64,000 bases of DNA from Bradyrhizobium valentinum (GCF_001440405.1 NZ_LLXX01000153.1:6623-70622), one strand, 5' to 3'; counted from the first letter of the stretch, positions 1-8,805 are shown. The notes: a model not told the origin generated them from the sequence alone. A program made the numbers and translations.

Positions 1-2
1 CG

Positions 3-635
3 CTAAGGCAGCACTGGAATGAAGCGCTGGGTCGGGCTCGGCGTTGTCGCCGATAACCTCATGAGCATCGGTCGCGTGATGGAGGAGCAGTCACTCCAAA
101 GGTAGTCCACTTCCAGCGCCAATCTTGGCCTCTCATCGCCCCGCGGCCCCCGCGGGGCTTCTCGTTGTCTGCGTGGTTGACCCCGCCCTTCAGAGCCGCG
201 ATTTTTGCGCCGGAAAGTAGCTAGAGCGACTGCAGCCACGTCGGTTGCTTGGCTGACCATCAGGTAACGCAACGCGTTCTCTTCGAAGAAGACGTCGCCT
301 TCGAGAAGAAAGCAGTTTCCGGAACGAAGCGTGTCGCGCGCCAGCCACAGGGAATAGGCGCTGCCGGTACGGTCGAAGACCGACGACTCGACATACTTGA
401 TTTCGAGCTCGCCAAAGCGGCTGCCGCAGGCATATTGAATGTCGTCTTTGCGGTAGCCTACGACAATCGTTACCTCTTTGACGCCCACCGCCTCCAGGTT
501 TCGCAGGGCATTGTAGAGGATTGGTGTGCCGTTGACCTCGACCAGGGGCTTCGGCCGCAAATCCGTCAACGGTCTTAGACGAGAGCCGAAGCCGGCGGCC
601 AGAATGACGGCTTTCTTGGGCGCATTGGTACTCAT
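3..635 (-). pseudogene. Sugar-phosphate/phosphonate nucleotidyltransferase, 3' part degraded
   Basis: The N-terminal 140 or so residues are a typical NTP-transferase (LicC/phosphocholine cytidylyltransferase-like) fold. They carry the nucleotide-binding signature LAAGFGSRLRPLTDLRPKPL, then VNGTPILYNALRNL and the metal-binding region LEGDVFF. The start ATG at 635 (MSTNAPKK) follows a purine-rich stretch and is better than the ATG at 674. After about residue 145 (near base 200) the frame becomes arginine-rich and no longer resembles the family, and a GC-rich perfect hairpin sits at about 138-160. I read this as a 3' rearrangement or frameshift. It lies just downstream of a PEP mutase relic on the same strand. 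In known clusters that pairing makes and cytidylylates phosphonates, so both are probably remnants of one phosphonate-glycan pathway. Confidence 0.7.
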
Positions 636-861
636 TTCGGTCCCTTTCAGCGTTGCTCGATATCGCGTCCACACACCCAGGCGTTAAGGACTCAGACAAG
701 CCGGCTCAGGCCGATCCAAGAATTCAGTTCCACGTATACAGAGTTGCGGTCAGACGCCGGACGGCTTTGCCGAGTAATTCGAGATCGATGCCACAGGAGG
801 TGCCGGAAACTATGCGACATCGGCGTATGTTGCAGCGCGGATGAGACGCTATTGCCGTCGG

Positions 862-1758
862 TCAGGGTGAAGGGAGATATCGCGCGTCCGCGCGGGCAAG
901 TTCGTCGTATCTCAACAGTTGGAAGGCCTCGTCGAGCGTCGCAATATTGGGTTCAATGCTCGCAGTGGTCTCCTCAGCGATGATACGACCGCAGACCTGC
1001 CGCATTGCTGCAGACGAGATTCTTTCGTTCGCACGCGCCTGGCGGAACCGGTTGCCAGTCGCGATCGTTCCAACAAAATACTATCGAATGCCGGTCTCTG
1101 CGTAGCGCAATGCGCGCATCTCCACAGTGATCTGGGCCAACCACTCCAATGCTACGCCGACGCGGGAGCCGATGCGATCCTCATTCACTCGCGCAAGAGC
1201 GATGAGCGCGCAAAATTGCTTCGTCCATTCCATGGCCGCCGATTAGCGCTTCGATCCGGGCCACAAGGACCAAGTCGTCCGCGACTGTATCCTTCACGGC
1301 ACGCAAGCGACCGGAGAATTCATCGATATCGGCGAGGGGATGCCGATCGCCAACAAGCGAGTTCATCTTGGGGAAGCAACTGTCCTCCAGTGCGACCTGA
1401 CGGAGTTTGCGAGCCAGCAGACGAGCATTGTTGAAGTTCCCGAAGCCTCCGTCACCATCAACAAGCACAGGAAGCTCAGTCGAGTCCACGATGCGCTCAA
1501 CTACGTCGACGAGTTGGCTCCAGGACGCTTCGTTGGCATCGCGGTATCCGAGGGAGCAGGCAATCGACAGACCCGACGCCCAGAGACCTTTGAAACCTGC
1601 GCGCTCGGCGATCGCGGCGGAGAGGCCGTCATGCGCTTCCATGAGGAATGAGAGTTCGCTCTGGAGCAGACCTGAGCGCGCAGCATTTCAGTGAGTAAGG
1701 AATCAGCGCGTGGATCAGAGCCACTGGCGGGAACAGATTGTTGTGATTGGTTTTGCAT
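862..1758 (-). pseudogene. Phosphoenolpyruvate mutase (PEP phosphomutase), frameshifted and internally rearranged
   Basis: PEP mutase converts phosphoenolpyruvate to phosphonopyruvate, the first step of phosphonate synthesis. Reading from 1758, the N-terminus (MQNQSQQ...SLLTEMLRAQ) shifts frame at about 1660-1680 into SELSFLMEAHDGLSAAIAE, followed by GFKGLWASGLSIACSLGYRD and the family motif DGDGGFGNFNN. A few residues are missing before LEDSCFPKMNS, and the frame runs to ALIGGHGMDEAILRA near 1207. The next family motif, GADAILIHSRKSD, occurs on the opposite strand (about 1147-1203), so a short piece is inverted. The C-terminus resumes on the minus strand (AAMRQVCGRIIAEETTASIE...) and stops at 862. 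At least one frameshift, a small deletion and an inversion make this a pseudogene. Confidence 0.8.
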
Positions 1759-2204
1759 GCCGATTCCTTGCCGGTGCGTTTGATCGGCCGACGTTCATCA
1801 ATGGAAGGTGACATGTTTCTGTCATCGAGATCAATTACGAAGGTTAGTAGTTGACCGTGCCGCAAAATTGTTGCGTCTCGCGCCAGACGAGCAGGAATCG
1901 TAGTTAAGCCAAAACGATCACAAGATGTTCGATGGTTGGTAGCGGAAATTGAGAGACGCACGTGTATCCCATGCGCCAATCGAGTTGCCTTCCCGTGCAT
2001 CGTTGATCTTGTATTTTGCGCGGTTTTGAGACTGCGTGACGCGCGATAAGGGTTCAGTTCGCTCGCGTTCTGCGACCCTCGCATAAGGGTTTGGCGTTTC
2101 GGAGTACGCCCGAGCGGCTCGCGATCCGGACTCGGTCGCATTGTACGGGAACTCTCTAGTCGATCGTGTCACGTACGTGTCTAACTCCGTTCAGCTCGCT
2201 GATC
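1759..2204. other. Intergenic stretch, nothing recognised
   Basis: About 400 bases lie between the PEP mutase relic and the next plausible reading frame. I see no conserved protein, RNA gene or strong promoter here. Open frames on both strands are arginine/serine-rich and look like chance. Confidence 0.5.
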
Positions 2205-2507
2205 ATGAGCATGGGGAAGGTTGCGCGGGACGGACGCGAAGTCCTGGTCCCTCTTGTGGAGATGAATTCAAGGGACCTGCCGGACCACGATGCCCGTTAC
2301 TTGATCGCGGTAAGTGACGCTGATAGTGCTCCGCATGGCGTGGTCTCCGATTCGGTGCTCCAGCGCCGGATGTTCGAGGTTGATTACCGCGGAGACTATG
2401 CCGCCTTCAATTCCAACCAATCCGGGATGGGACCTTGGGAGGACGCAGCCAATGTTGCCATCGCGGTCTGCAAGGGCCGAGCCATCATCGACCTTCGGCC
2501 ATCTTGA
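2205..2507 (+). CDS. Hypothetical protein fragment upstream of the SUMO-protease-like gene
   Basis: The frame MSMGKVARDGREVLVPL... to GRAIIDLRPS has good high-GC third-position codon use, better than the overlapping frame that opens at 2314, so it may be genuine coding sequence. I do not recognise a family. It could be the N-terminal part of the downstream C48-type effector separated by a frameshift at about 2490-2530, or an unrelated fragment. The start chosen is the ATG at 2205; the frame is open back to a GTG at 2166. Confidence 0.35.
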   Translation: MSMGKVARDGREVLVPLVEMNSRDLPDHDARYLIAVSDADSAPHGVVSDSVLQRRMFEVDYRGDYAAFNSNQSGMGPWEDAANVAIAVCKGRAIIDLRPS

Positions 2508-3702
2508 GCGACCGGCACCTCCTGGGTCTAGCGCCGCTTGGAGCCACTTGGATCTGCCAGCCCAGTTGTCACACGCCCCGGTTGACATACAGGCCATCGT
2601 GCCGGCGGAGGACTTCCCACGTGCGAAGGACTTCACACATATCGTCGGCTTGGGATGGGACCATAGTTGCCAATCAGCGCCCGATGCCCTGATCGGTTCA
2701 CTGAACAGAAAAGGCCTCCTGCCGACGACACCGCTCCGGTCGCGAGCACATTTTTACATCCATGGTCGGCCTTACACGACGAAGTTGGGGCAAGGAACAA
2801 GGGAGGCGACCCCAAACAATCTGGGAGGACTTGGCGTTCTGCTCATCCCTGGATATGGACTCGAATCTCACGAGCCGTTAGGGGCGGGCATCGAAAGCTT
2901 CCCGGGATATATGGGAGAAACATCGTCATCAACCAGGGCTGCGACGTCTGCGATGTCGACGAAGAATGCCAAAGGCTGTGGGCTGTGGTCGTGTTTTAAG
3001 TCAGGGGTTGGCAAAGCCCTCCGAGGGAGTCGTTGCGAAAAGTTGTCCGGCCATCTGGATCAATCGGATGGACAGGCCTCAGGATCGGGCATCCCGCTGC
3101 AGCCTCCGCTGGTGCTCGGTCCCACGGAATTGTTGGGTGACGAGCATATCACGGCGGATTACACACTGCTTGAGCGGGAGTTGCAGAGGGACAATTCGGA
3201 TCTGGCCGCCCGGACGCGGTTCCTGCGGCCCGCGCAAGCTCATCTGCTGCGCTTGACCAAGGACGAGGACACCCGGCAGGAAACCTTGCGGGGGATCGTC
3301 AACGACGAGGATGGTAACGATACCGCCAACTTCCTGTTCGTGCCAGTGAACGATGGCGGTGTCGGTGGCGGCGGTACGCATTGGTCGCTGCTGCTCGTTG
3401 ATCGCCGCGAGCCGGAAGGGAGGGTTGCCTATCACTACAACTCCATCCGGAGATCTAACAGCACCGCGGCAAGCCAACTCGCAGGAAGGCTGGGCACTCG
3501 CCTTGAACCAGCCCGCATGGCCCGACAGGGGAACAATTATGATTGCGGCGTCTTTGTCCTGGACGCCACACGGACGCTGGTTGGGCGATTGGCGGAACGA
3601 CAGCGGCCTGACGACGAGCCGCTTCACCTCGACAACCTCGTCGCCGATCGGCAGGCACTTCGGGATCGACTCAGGGGTCGTCCGCATTTTGCGACGCGGT
3701 GA
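2314..3702 (+). CDS. NopD/XopD-like C48 (Ulp1) SUMO-protease type III effector, probably 5'-truncated
   Basis: The C-terminal 200 residues are a C48/Ulp1 cysteine-protease domain. His is in GTHWSLLLVDR (H356 of this frame), the second acid position reads YHYNS (N376, where the family normally has Asp), and Gln and Cys are in RQGNNYDCGVFVL (C411). Before it lies one copy of a module found elsewhere in this window (about 2530-2860): an EAR-like SHLDLP, then THIVGLGWDH, FYIHGRPYTTKLG and REATPNN. In known rhizobial and Xanthomonas effectors of this class, such repeats plus a Ulp domain act in the plant nucleus to remove SUMO. Full-length relatives are much longer, and the first 70 residues here do not resemble them, so the secretion signal is probably lost. 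The start is uncertain. Asn for Asp may cripple catalysis. Confidence 0.72.
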   Translation: MTLIVLRMAWSPIRCSSAGCSRLITAETMPPSIPTNPGWDLGRTQPMLPSRSARAEPSSTFGHLERPAPPGSSAAWSHLDLPAQLSHAPVDIQAIVPAEDFPRAKDFTHIVGLGWDHSCQSAPDALIGSLNRKGLLPTTPLRSRAHFYIHGRPYTTKLGQGTREATPNNLGGLGVLLIPGYGLESHEPLGAGIESFPGYMGETSSSTRAATSAMSTKNAKGCGLWSCFKSGVGKALRGSRCEKLSGHLDQSDGQASGSGIPLQPPLVLGPTELLGDEHITADYTLLERELQRDNSDLAARTRFLRPAQAHLLRLTKDEDTRQETLRGIVNDEDGNDTANFLFVPVNDGGVGGGGTHWSLLLVDRREPEGRVAYHYNSIRRSNSTAASQLAGRLGTRLEPARMARQGNNYDCGVFVLDATRTLVGRLAERQRPDDEPLHLDNLVADRQALRDRLRGRPHFATR

Positions 3703-3786
3703 CACGCTTGGGCTGATGGAGCTGGCTGGAGCGTCTCATGCCGACACCAGAACCTTGGCCGGCTACGAGGCAACACGTGCGAGGCG

Positions 3787-3972
3787 ATGATCCTCATGGA
3801 GGGCTGCCGCTACCTCGAAGCCGTCCGCATGAGGCGGAACTCCTCCCAGAGCACGGGAATCCAGATCGTCAAGCCGAAAGTATTGGACGACAACCCGCTC
3901 GCACCGGAGCATTCCCTGGCCGCGGTGATCGAAGCCGAGAATGCCACCGCCCGCGCCTTCGTGAATGCGTAG
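3787..3972 (+). CDS. Small hypothetical protein
   Basis: This 61-residue frame (MILMEGCRYLEAVRM... to ATARAFVNA) lies between the protease-like gene and a coiled-coil frame. Codon use fits coding, but I recognise no family. It may be the 3' end of a degraded gene, because no good ribosome-binding site precedes the ATG. Confidence 0.25.
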   Translation: MILMEGCRYLEAVRMRRNSSQSTGIQIVKPKVLDDNPLAPEHSLAAVIEAENATARAFVNA

Positions 3973-3988
3973 CTCGGCAAGGTGAAGC

Positions 3989-4696
3989 GTGTCCCGGACC
4001 GAAATTGAGATTGAAGGGGAGTCCCACGCCGTCCCATCGGATCTGATGCGCGCGACCCGCTATGCGTCCTTCAAGGTGAGGGCGCCGAGGCATCTGCTCG
4101 GCCGCCGGCGCGGACGCGAGCAGGCCCGTCGAGGCCGCCAAGGACGAATTGCAGCAACCGACATGCGCAAGACGCTAAAAGATCTCTGCGGCCAGCGAGA
4201 TTGCGCGAAAGCGCAACAGATATTGGAACTGGAGGCCGAGCGGACGAAGCTGGAACAGAAGTCGTCGCAACGTCGCGAAGCGACCCGCAACGCCGGGAGG
4301 ATAGTGGCCGACGCGGCGAGGGATCTTTCCGACGCGCGGCAGGTGCTGGCCGCCGCGGTCCTCGAACGGGATGCCAGGGCGCTGCCCGAGCATGACGTTG
4401 CGCACGGGGTGCGCTTGCGCGTCCTCGGCTTCCTGAACGATGCACGGGACTTCTGGCGCGAGCACAAGCAGAGGCTCGAGACCGCGAAGACGCGTGAGGA
4501 TGAAAGCCTTGCGGCGCGAGAACGCGACCATGAGGCTTGTGCAACCGATGTCACGTCATTTCCCGACGTGCCCATGCCGCAGCTCGCGCGGCTTTTGAAC
4601 GCCGATCGCTCGGCCCGAGATCTCGGCGTGCCATGGCCGCCGCCGTGTCCTCGAAGGCTTCGTCTCCCGATCCCACAAACGGTTCGCTCGGAGTGA
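3989..4696 (+). CDS. Hypothetical coiled-coil protein
   Basis: The GTG start at 3989 follows AAGGTGAAG. Residues 55-200 are rich in Glu, Arg, Ala, Lys and Gln with heptad-like spacing (for example LELEAERTKLEQKS and LETAKTREDESLAARERDHE), so a long coiled coil is likely. I do not recognise the family. The general character resembles stalk or chaperone coiled coils such as YscO/FliJ, but no diagnostic motif supports that. The last 35 residues are proline/arginine-rich and may be out of the original frame. Confidence 0.35.
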   Translation: MSRTEIEIEGESHAVPSDLMRATRYASFKVRAPRHLLGRRRGREQARRGRQGRIAATDMRKTLKDLCGQRDCAKAQQILELEAERTKLEQKSSQRREATRNAGRIVADAARDLSDARQVLAAAVLERDARALPEHDVAHGVRLRVLGFLNDARDFWREHKQRLETAKTREDESLAARERDHEACATDVTSFPDVPMPQLARLLNADRSARDLGVPWPPPCPRRLRLPIPQTVRSE

Positions 4697-4872
4697 TCCT
4701 GCTCGACGATGCCTTGGGCGGGGCTGGACGCGGAGCATTTTGTCAAGATGCTGAAGTTCAATCCGTGATGCGGGACTGCAAATTATCGCGGTTTGATCAA
4801 CGCGGGATGACGACTGGCGACGGCACATTCAGAACCTTGCCTGCTCAGTTCCCACAGCTTGAAGTGCGGACT

Positions 4873-5226
4873 TTAGCCGTCCTTAATTCCGGGGATCAGA
4901 TTAATGTTTGCGCCGAGCGGATTGTTGGGGGTCGCTTCCCGTATCCCTGCCCCCAGCTGCGCCGTGTAGGGCTGACCACGAATAAACAGATTTGTCGCCT
5001 GGAACGGCCCCGGGAGGACGCCTGTTCGGTTCAGTGCGCCGATCAGGACGTTGGGGGCCGGTTGGAACCCATGATTCCAGCCCAAGGGCACAATGTGTCC
5101 GAAATCATCCGTCGGCGCCCAAGCCGGTATCGCGGCTGCCGGATAGGATGACTGTTGCGGCTGAACCAACTCGCACGAAGCCCGGCTGTCGTGAGCATCG
5201 TTTCGCATTTCGTAAAGTAAGGCCAA
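4873..5226 (-). pseudogene. C-terminal module of a repeat-type type III effector
   Basis: This 117-residue frame contains the recurring effector module: DDFGHIVPLGWNHG, LIGALNRTGVLP, LFIRGQPYTAQLG, REATPNNPLG and a terminal INLIPGIKDG. It closely matches the modules at about 2.65 kb and 48.1 kb. The frame begins just where the upstream minus-strand effector frame (5230 onward) stops. I therefore read it as the 3' end of one decayed effector gene rather than an independent gene. Confidence 0.6.
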
Positions 5227-5229
5227 AAT

Positions 5230-6363
5230 TCAAACTGCCATCGGGGTCCGGTAGAGGCGACAGTGGTAATTTAATTCCAGCGTCTCCGGCACAACGAGCA
5301 GTTGTTCGAGCGACTCCTGGAATGAGTTGAACTGCGGACCGTCTTCCCCCGCTGCCGACAATGGCCCGTCGACTTCCATCTCCCGCTCCAGCAGCGCCAG
5401 CAGCTCAAAATAGTTGCCGCTGATGGCCGCCGCCGCGGGAGACGCCTGCAACGAGGTGTGCTGCGAGGTGCCTTTCCCCGGGGGGCGACCGTGATCCGTC
5501 TATTTCCGTCTCCCGCGATAGCAGCTCCAGCAGATTTAAGTCGTTGTCGTTGATGGCTGCCGCGGGAGACGCCTGCAGCGAGTTGTACGTCCAAAGCAGC
5601 TTCAATTCGATGCGCAGCGAGTGGCTATTTCTGACGCGCCTGAATTCCTTGCCATCTTCCTGCAGCGAATGGTCGTCGAGGCGGCCTGCTATCGCGCTCA
5701 TGTGCTGCGTCTGGAGCTACTCACTGAACTTGCGAAGCATGGTAGCGGCCCTGCTGACACTGTACGGCTTTTCGAATCCCTGCCATGGAGTTCCGCTCGC
5801 AATGCCCGCTCTGGCCGCCTCGGCTGCCTTTTGGATGAGAGCCGCGTCTTCGGAATAGGGAGCGAGCTGCGGGCGCAAGACTTCCAGCGCTCTGGTCCCC
5901 AACATGAAGTTCCGGAGATGAGTCAGCCCATTGAAGATTTTTCTGTCACCACACTTTAGTTTGTAAAGCTTCGCATCTTCGTCCAGCGACGCGTCGTGAG
6001 GCCGAACAACAATGCCCTGTTTTTTTCTCGGAGAGCCAGCAAGAGAAGCGGCGAATAGAGCCCGCAATACTCGCAACGGATTGCGGCTTGAGTCGACCCG
6101 CGGCAGGCTCGCCCGCAATCGCAGCCCTCTTGATGTCATTGAGGACCTCATTGAGGCGCTCCCTATCGTCACGATGGGGCTGCATCGGGGCCTGCGGCGA
6201 GTCGCCGCTGTCGCGTAGGAACTGGGATGTTCCAACGACGAAACATCGACGTACCGTGTTGAAAAATCCTCGTCTCATTGTCTTTCCAAGTTTCGCAGGC
6301 GCGAGCGCGCGTGGCGCGTTTGCCTGCGCCCAGGCTCCAGGAGGCCAATGACTGAGCCGACCC
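5230..6363 (-). pseudogene. Type III effector with helical repeats, several frameshifts
   Basis: Joining three minus-strand frames gives an effector-like protein. An N-terminal region runs from about MGRLSHWPPG (6363), then come two copies of a repeat of the form RFSxWLxExx...xRxxDxSLxEDxK (IRRFSCWLSEKK with PHDASLDEDAKLYK; LRKFSE with LDDHSLQEDGKEFRR). Two copies of a Leu-rich unit follow (SLQASPAAAINDNDLNLLELL and SLQASPAAAAISGNYFELLAL). The first repeat type also occurs in the gene at 28.4-29.8 kb (FLxWIRETNRPPMADRI...SLDxDxQAY). In-frame stops and frame changes near 5.45, 5.70 and 6.0 kb make it a pseudogene. It reads into the C-terminal module at 4873-5226. Confidence 0.6.
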
Positions 6364-6387
6364 ATGAGCCACCACCAACGCCTCTGA

Positions 6388-6422
6388 TGTCGGGTTTGCA
6401 ACAAGCTGTCGGGGCCATGACG
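6388..6422 (+). promoter_or_regulatory. Putative NifA upstream activator sequences for the tssA operon
   Basis: TGTCGGGTTTGCAACA at 6388-6403 is a perfect TGT-N10-ACA palindrome, and TGT-N10-ACG follows at 6407-6422. The first is similar in sequence to the element at 16062-16077 (TGTCAGTTTGAGAACA) upstream of the other T6SS operon. The pair sits 43-80 bases above a sigma-54-like site. Confidence 0.5.
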
Positions 6423-6465
6423 TCTTCGATTGAGAGAATCGCTTTACAAATCAAGCCATTGCAAT

Positions 6466-6480
6466 TGGCATAAGGCTTGA
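6466..6480 (+). promoter_or_regulatory. Weak sigma-54-like -24/-12 site before tssA
   Basis: TTGGCA-N6-TTGA has the conserved GG of the -24 box, but the -12 box reads GA instead of GC, so it departs from the consensus. Position and upstream elements match the strong sites at 16.1 and 30.8 kb. It lies about 155 bases before the tssA start. Confidence 0.35.
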
Positions 6481-6634
6481 AAGAGGAATGGCATCCAGCA
6501 GCGCCTGTGCAAGGAGGGGCAGTGGTGGCTTACAAGAATGTCCACTCTCAGCTTATTGTATGCGGCGGTTACGACGTTGACTGTCCCAATGTCGCGATCC
6601 GTCGCAATGCGCGTCCGCGTATGGTTTTGTCACC

Positions 6635-8239
6635 GTGATCGACTCTTGGGTGGTGGTTCGAGACAACATCGATGCGCGTGCGCGCCACGGCGCTGCCCCT
6701 GTGCCGGGCCCCGTGCCCACCGGCATTAATGTCCGTGATGCGGCCGAATTCGAACGGCTCGAAGCCGAGGTGCGGCGCATGGATGCCGACGGACCAGCTG
6801 CAGTTGATTGGAGCAAAGTCAGTACACTGTCGCTCCATATCCTGTCGAACCAGTCAAAGGACATTTTGGTCGCCTGCTGGGCGACCTATGGTTTGTTTCG
6901 GACTGGAGGATACCAGGGTCTTGCCGTCGGTTTAGGCGTTTTGCGCGGCATGGTGGACGCCCATTGGGAGGGCCTCTTTCCGCCGATCAGGCGGGAACGG
7001 GCGCGCGTCGGAGCGATCGATTGGCTCGTTCGTCGCGTTGGACCGGAGGTGGCCGAGAATGCGCCGACCGACGCCGACTATGCGGCAGTGCTCGCCGCCT
7101 ATGAGGTGCTCGATGATCTCGATCACCAATTGCGCGAAAAGCTGGTCAATGAGCAAGCCGCTTTGGGCGAGTTATTGAGGGCCCTGCAACCGCATTACGA
7201 ACAGGCCAAGCGAGCGATCTCCGCGGCGGCTGAACGTGCGACCGAGGCCGCCCAAGCTGCCGAAGAGGCCGCTGCCGCACCGGCCGTATCCACTCCGCCG
7301 GTTGAGGAGGCTCAACCGGCAGCAGCGGAGGCATCGCTACCGGCTGGCGGTGATGGCGACGGGACCTGCTCTATCGACCGCTTGCCTGATATGTTGCGGC
7401 AGGCTGCGGCTGTCCGGCGCGTCGCCTCGCCTTCAGACCCGAAGGCCTATCTGCTCAATCGCATTGGCTCATGGCTGCGTTTTGATGCGCTGCCGCCTGA
7501 TACGGGGGGCCGCACGATGATATCGCCGCCCGACGATCACATCTTTGCGTTAGAAGCAAAGCTCGCGGCCGGTCAGCACGCCGATGTCGTGAATTTAGCC
7601 GAAGAGATCGTCTGGACAGCGCCGTTCTGGCTCGATGCTCACCGGCATGCCGCCAAGGCGCTGGAGCAAATGGGGCCGCTCTTTGAGCCGGCGGCCGCGG
7701 CGGTGCGCGCGGCAGTAGCTCTGCTGGCCACACGCTATCCGCGGACCTTGTCGTTTCAATTCGACGACGGCCGGCCGTTTGCGGACGAGGAAACGCGTGC
7801 CTGGGCCGCGGTGGGCGCAGCGGACGTGTCGACCGGCCGTGATCCTATCGATGAAGCGGTTGCCGAGGCACACAGGCTCATCGGCAGCGGGCACCGGCAG
7901 GCCGCACTCGAGAAGCTGTCGCGTGCGCTAGACCGCGCGACCGGAGAACGAGCGCGGTTCGTGGGCCAGCTTGCGCAAGCACGTTTCTGTATCGAAGCCG
8001 GATTCGTCACGACCGCCATCCCGCTGCTGGAGCACATGGAAGAAGTGATCGCCGAGCGCAACCTCGAAAGCTGGGAGCCCACGCTTGCGCTCGCGGTCGC
8101 CGAATTGCGCTTTCGCGCGATGACCCATTCCGACTCGCAGCAAATGATTGACGAGCCTCGCCGTCGCGCCGCGCTCGAGCAAATCCGAACGCGGGTCGCG
8201 GGCATCGACATCGCACGCGCGAGCCAACTTGGTCGCTAG
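6635..8239 (+). CDS. tssA: T6SS baseplate/cap protein TssA
   Basis: This is an ImpA-family protein of 534 residues. The N-terminal ImpA_N domain (about residues 20-170) includes DWSKVSTLSLHILSNQSKDI, TYGLFRTGGYQGLAVGL and HWEGLFPP, the most conserved stretch of the family. An Ala/Pro/Glu-rich linker (about 185-245) joins a helical C-terminal domain. TssA caps or primes sheath and tube polymerisation at the baseplate. The GTG at 6635 is the only sensible upstream start in this frame and lacks a strong Shine-Dalgarno, so the true start could be slightly downstream. It heads a co-directional operon with short gaps: tssA-tssB-tssC-tssE-tssF-tssG. Confidence 0.92.
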   Translation: MIDSWVVVRDNIDARARHGAAPVPGPVPTGINVRDAAEFERLEAEVRRMDADGPAAVDWSKVSTLSLHILSNQSKDILVACWATYGLFRTGGYQGLAVGLGVLRGMVDAHWEGLFPPIRRERARVGAIDWLVRRVGPEVAENAPTDADYAAVLAAYEVLDDLDHQLREKLVNEQAALGELLRALQPHYEQAKRAISAAAERATEAAQAAEEAAAAPAVSTPPVEEAQPAAAEASLPAGGDGDGTCSIDRLPDMLRQAAAVRRVASPSDPKAYLLNRIGSWLRFDALPPDTGGRTMISPPDDHIFALEAKLAAGQHADVVNLAEEIVWTAPFWLDAHRHAAKALEQMGPLFEPAAAAVRAAVALLATRYPRTLSFQFDDGRPFADEETRAWAAVGAADVSTGRDPIDEAVAEAHRLIGSGHRQAALEKLSRALDRATGERARFVGQLAQARFCIEAGFVTTAIPLLEHMEEVIAERNLESWEPTLALAVAELRFRAMTHSDSQQMIDEPRRRAALEQIRTRVAGIDIARASQLGR

Positions 8240-8277
8240 CTGATCTTGTCAGGGACAAAGTCTTAAAGGGAGCTGAT

Positions 8278-8769
8278 ATGGCACAGGAAAGCTCGGTCGC
8301 GCCGAAGGAGCGCATCAATATCCGTTTCAAGCCGGCAACCGGCAACCTCAAGGAGGATGTCGAGCTGCCGCTCAAATTGTTGGTTTTAGGCGACTTCACC
8401 GGACGGGCCGATGACAGCCCGATTGAGGAGCGAGAGCTCGTCAATATCGACAAGGACAATTTCAACGAGGTTGTCAAAAGCCAGGAACTGACTCTCCATA
8501 TCTCCGCTGAGAATAGGCTCGACGACCAGCCCGAGGCCGGCAAGCTGTCGGTGTCGCTGAAGTTTGAGAGCCTGAAGGACTTCGAACCCGAGCGTGTCGC
8601 ACAGCAAATCCCCGAACTGCATGCGTTGACCGAATTGCGCGCGGCCTTAATCGCCCTGAAGAGTCCCCTCGGCAACGTGCCGAGTTTCCGCAAAGCCATC
8701 CAGAATCTGCTCGAAGACCACGGCGTACGGCCGCGGCTCTTGAGCGAGCTCACCAGCAAGAGCGAGTGA
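8278..8769 (+). CDS. tssB: T6SS contractile sheath small subunit TssB (VipA)
   Basis: This 163-residue TssB carries the conserved N-terminal pattern RINIRFKPATG and LPLKLLVLGDFTGR, and the C-terminal helix ending in PSFRKAIQNLLED. TssB and TssC form the cytoplasmic contractile sheath. The ATG at 8278 is preceded by AAAGGGAGCTGAT, a good ribosome-binding site. The gene lies 38 bases after tssA and 36 before tssC. Confidence 0.96.
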   Translation: MAQESSVAPKERINIRFKPATGNLKEDVELPLKLLVLGDFTGRADDSPIEERELVNIDKDNFNEVVKSQELTLHISAENRLDDQPEAGKLSVSLKFESLKDFEPERVAQQIPELHALTELRAALIALKSPLGNVPSFRKAIQNLLEDHGVRPRLLSELTSKSE

Positions 8770-8805
8770 GCGGATCAACGAGCTGTTTTGAGGAGAAACG
8801 GCGCT

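Noticed and set aside
138..160. GC-rich palindrome GCCCCGCGGCCCCCGCGGGGC as a possible tRNA or CRISPR element
   Set aside because: It is a single hairpin followed by a few T residues; no cloverleaf or repeat series. At most a terminator-like hairpin within the degraded nucleotidyltransferase region.
919..1434. Plus-strand frame of 171 residues containing a PEP mutase motif
   Set aside because: Only about 18 residues match; the rest is the antisense of the minus-strand pseudogene. Explained by a small inversion rather than a plus-strand gene.
4060..4761. Minus-strand 233-residue frame opposite the coiled-coil gene
   Set aside because: Ser/Arg/Ala-rich composition typical of the antisense of a high-GC gene; the plus strand has the better protein composition.
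6385..6415. tts-box-like sequence (GACAGCTTGTTGCAAACCCGACATC) on the minus strand before the decayed effector
   Set aside because: It coincides with the TGT-N10-ACA element before tssA and departs from the tts-box consensus at several conserved bases. The effector it would drive is a pseudogene.
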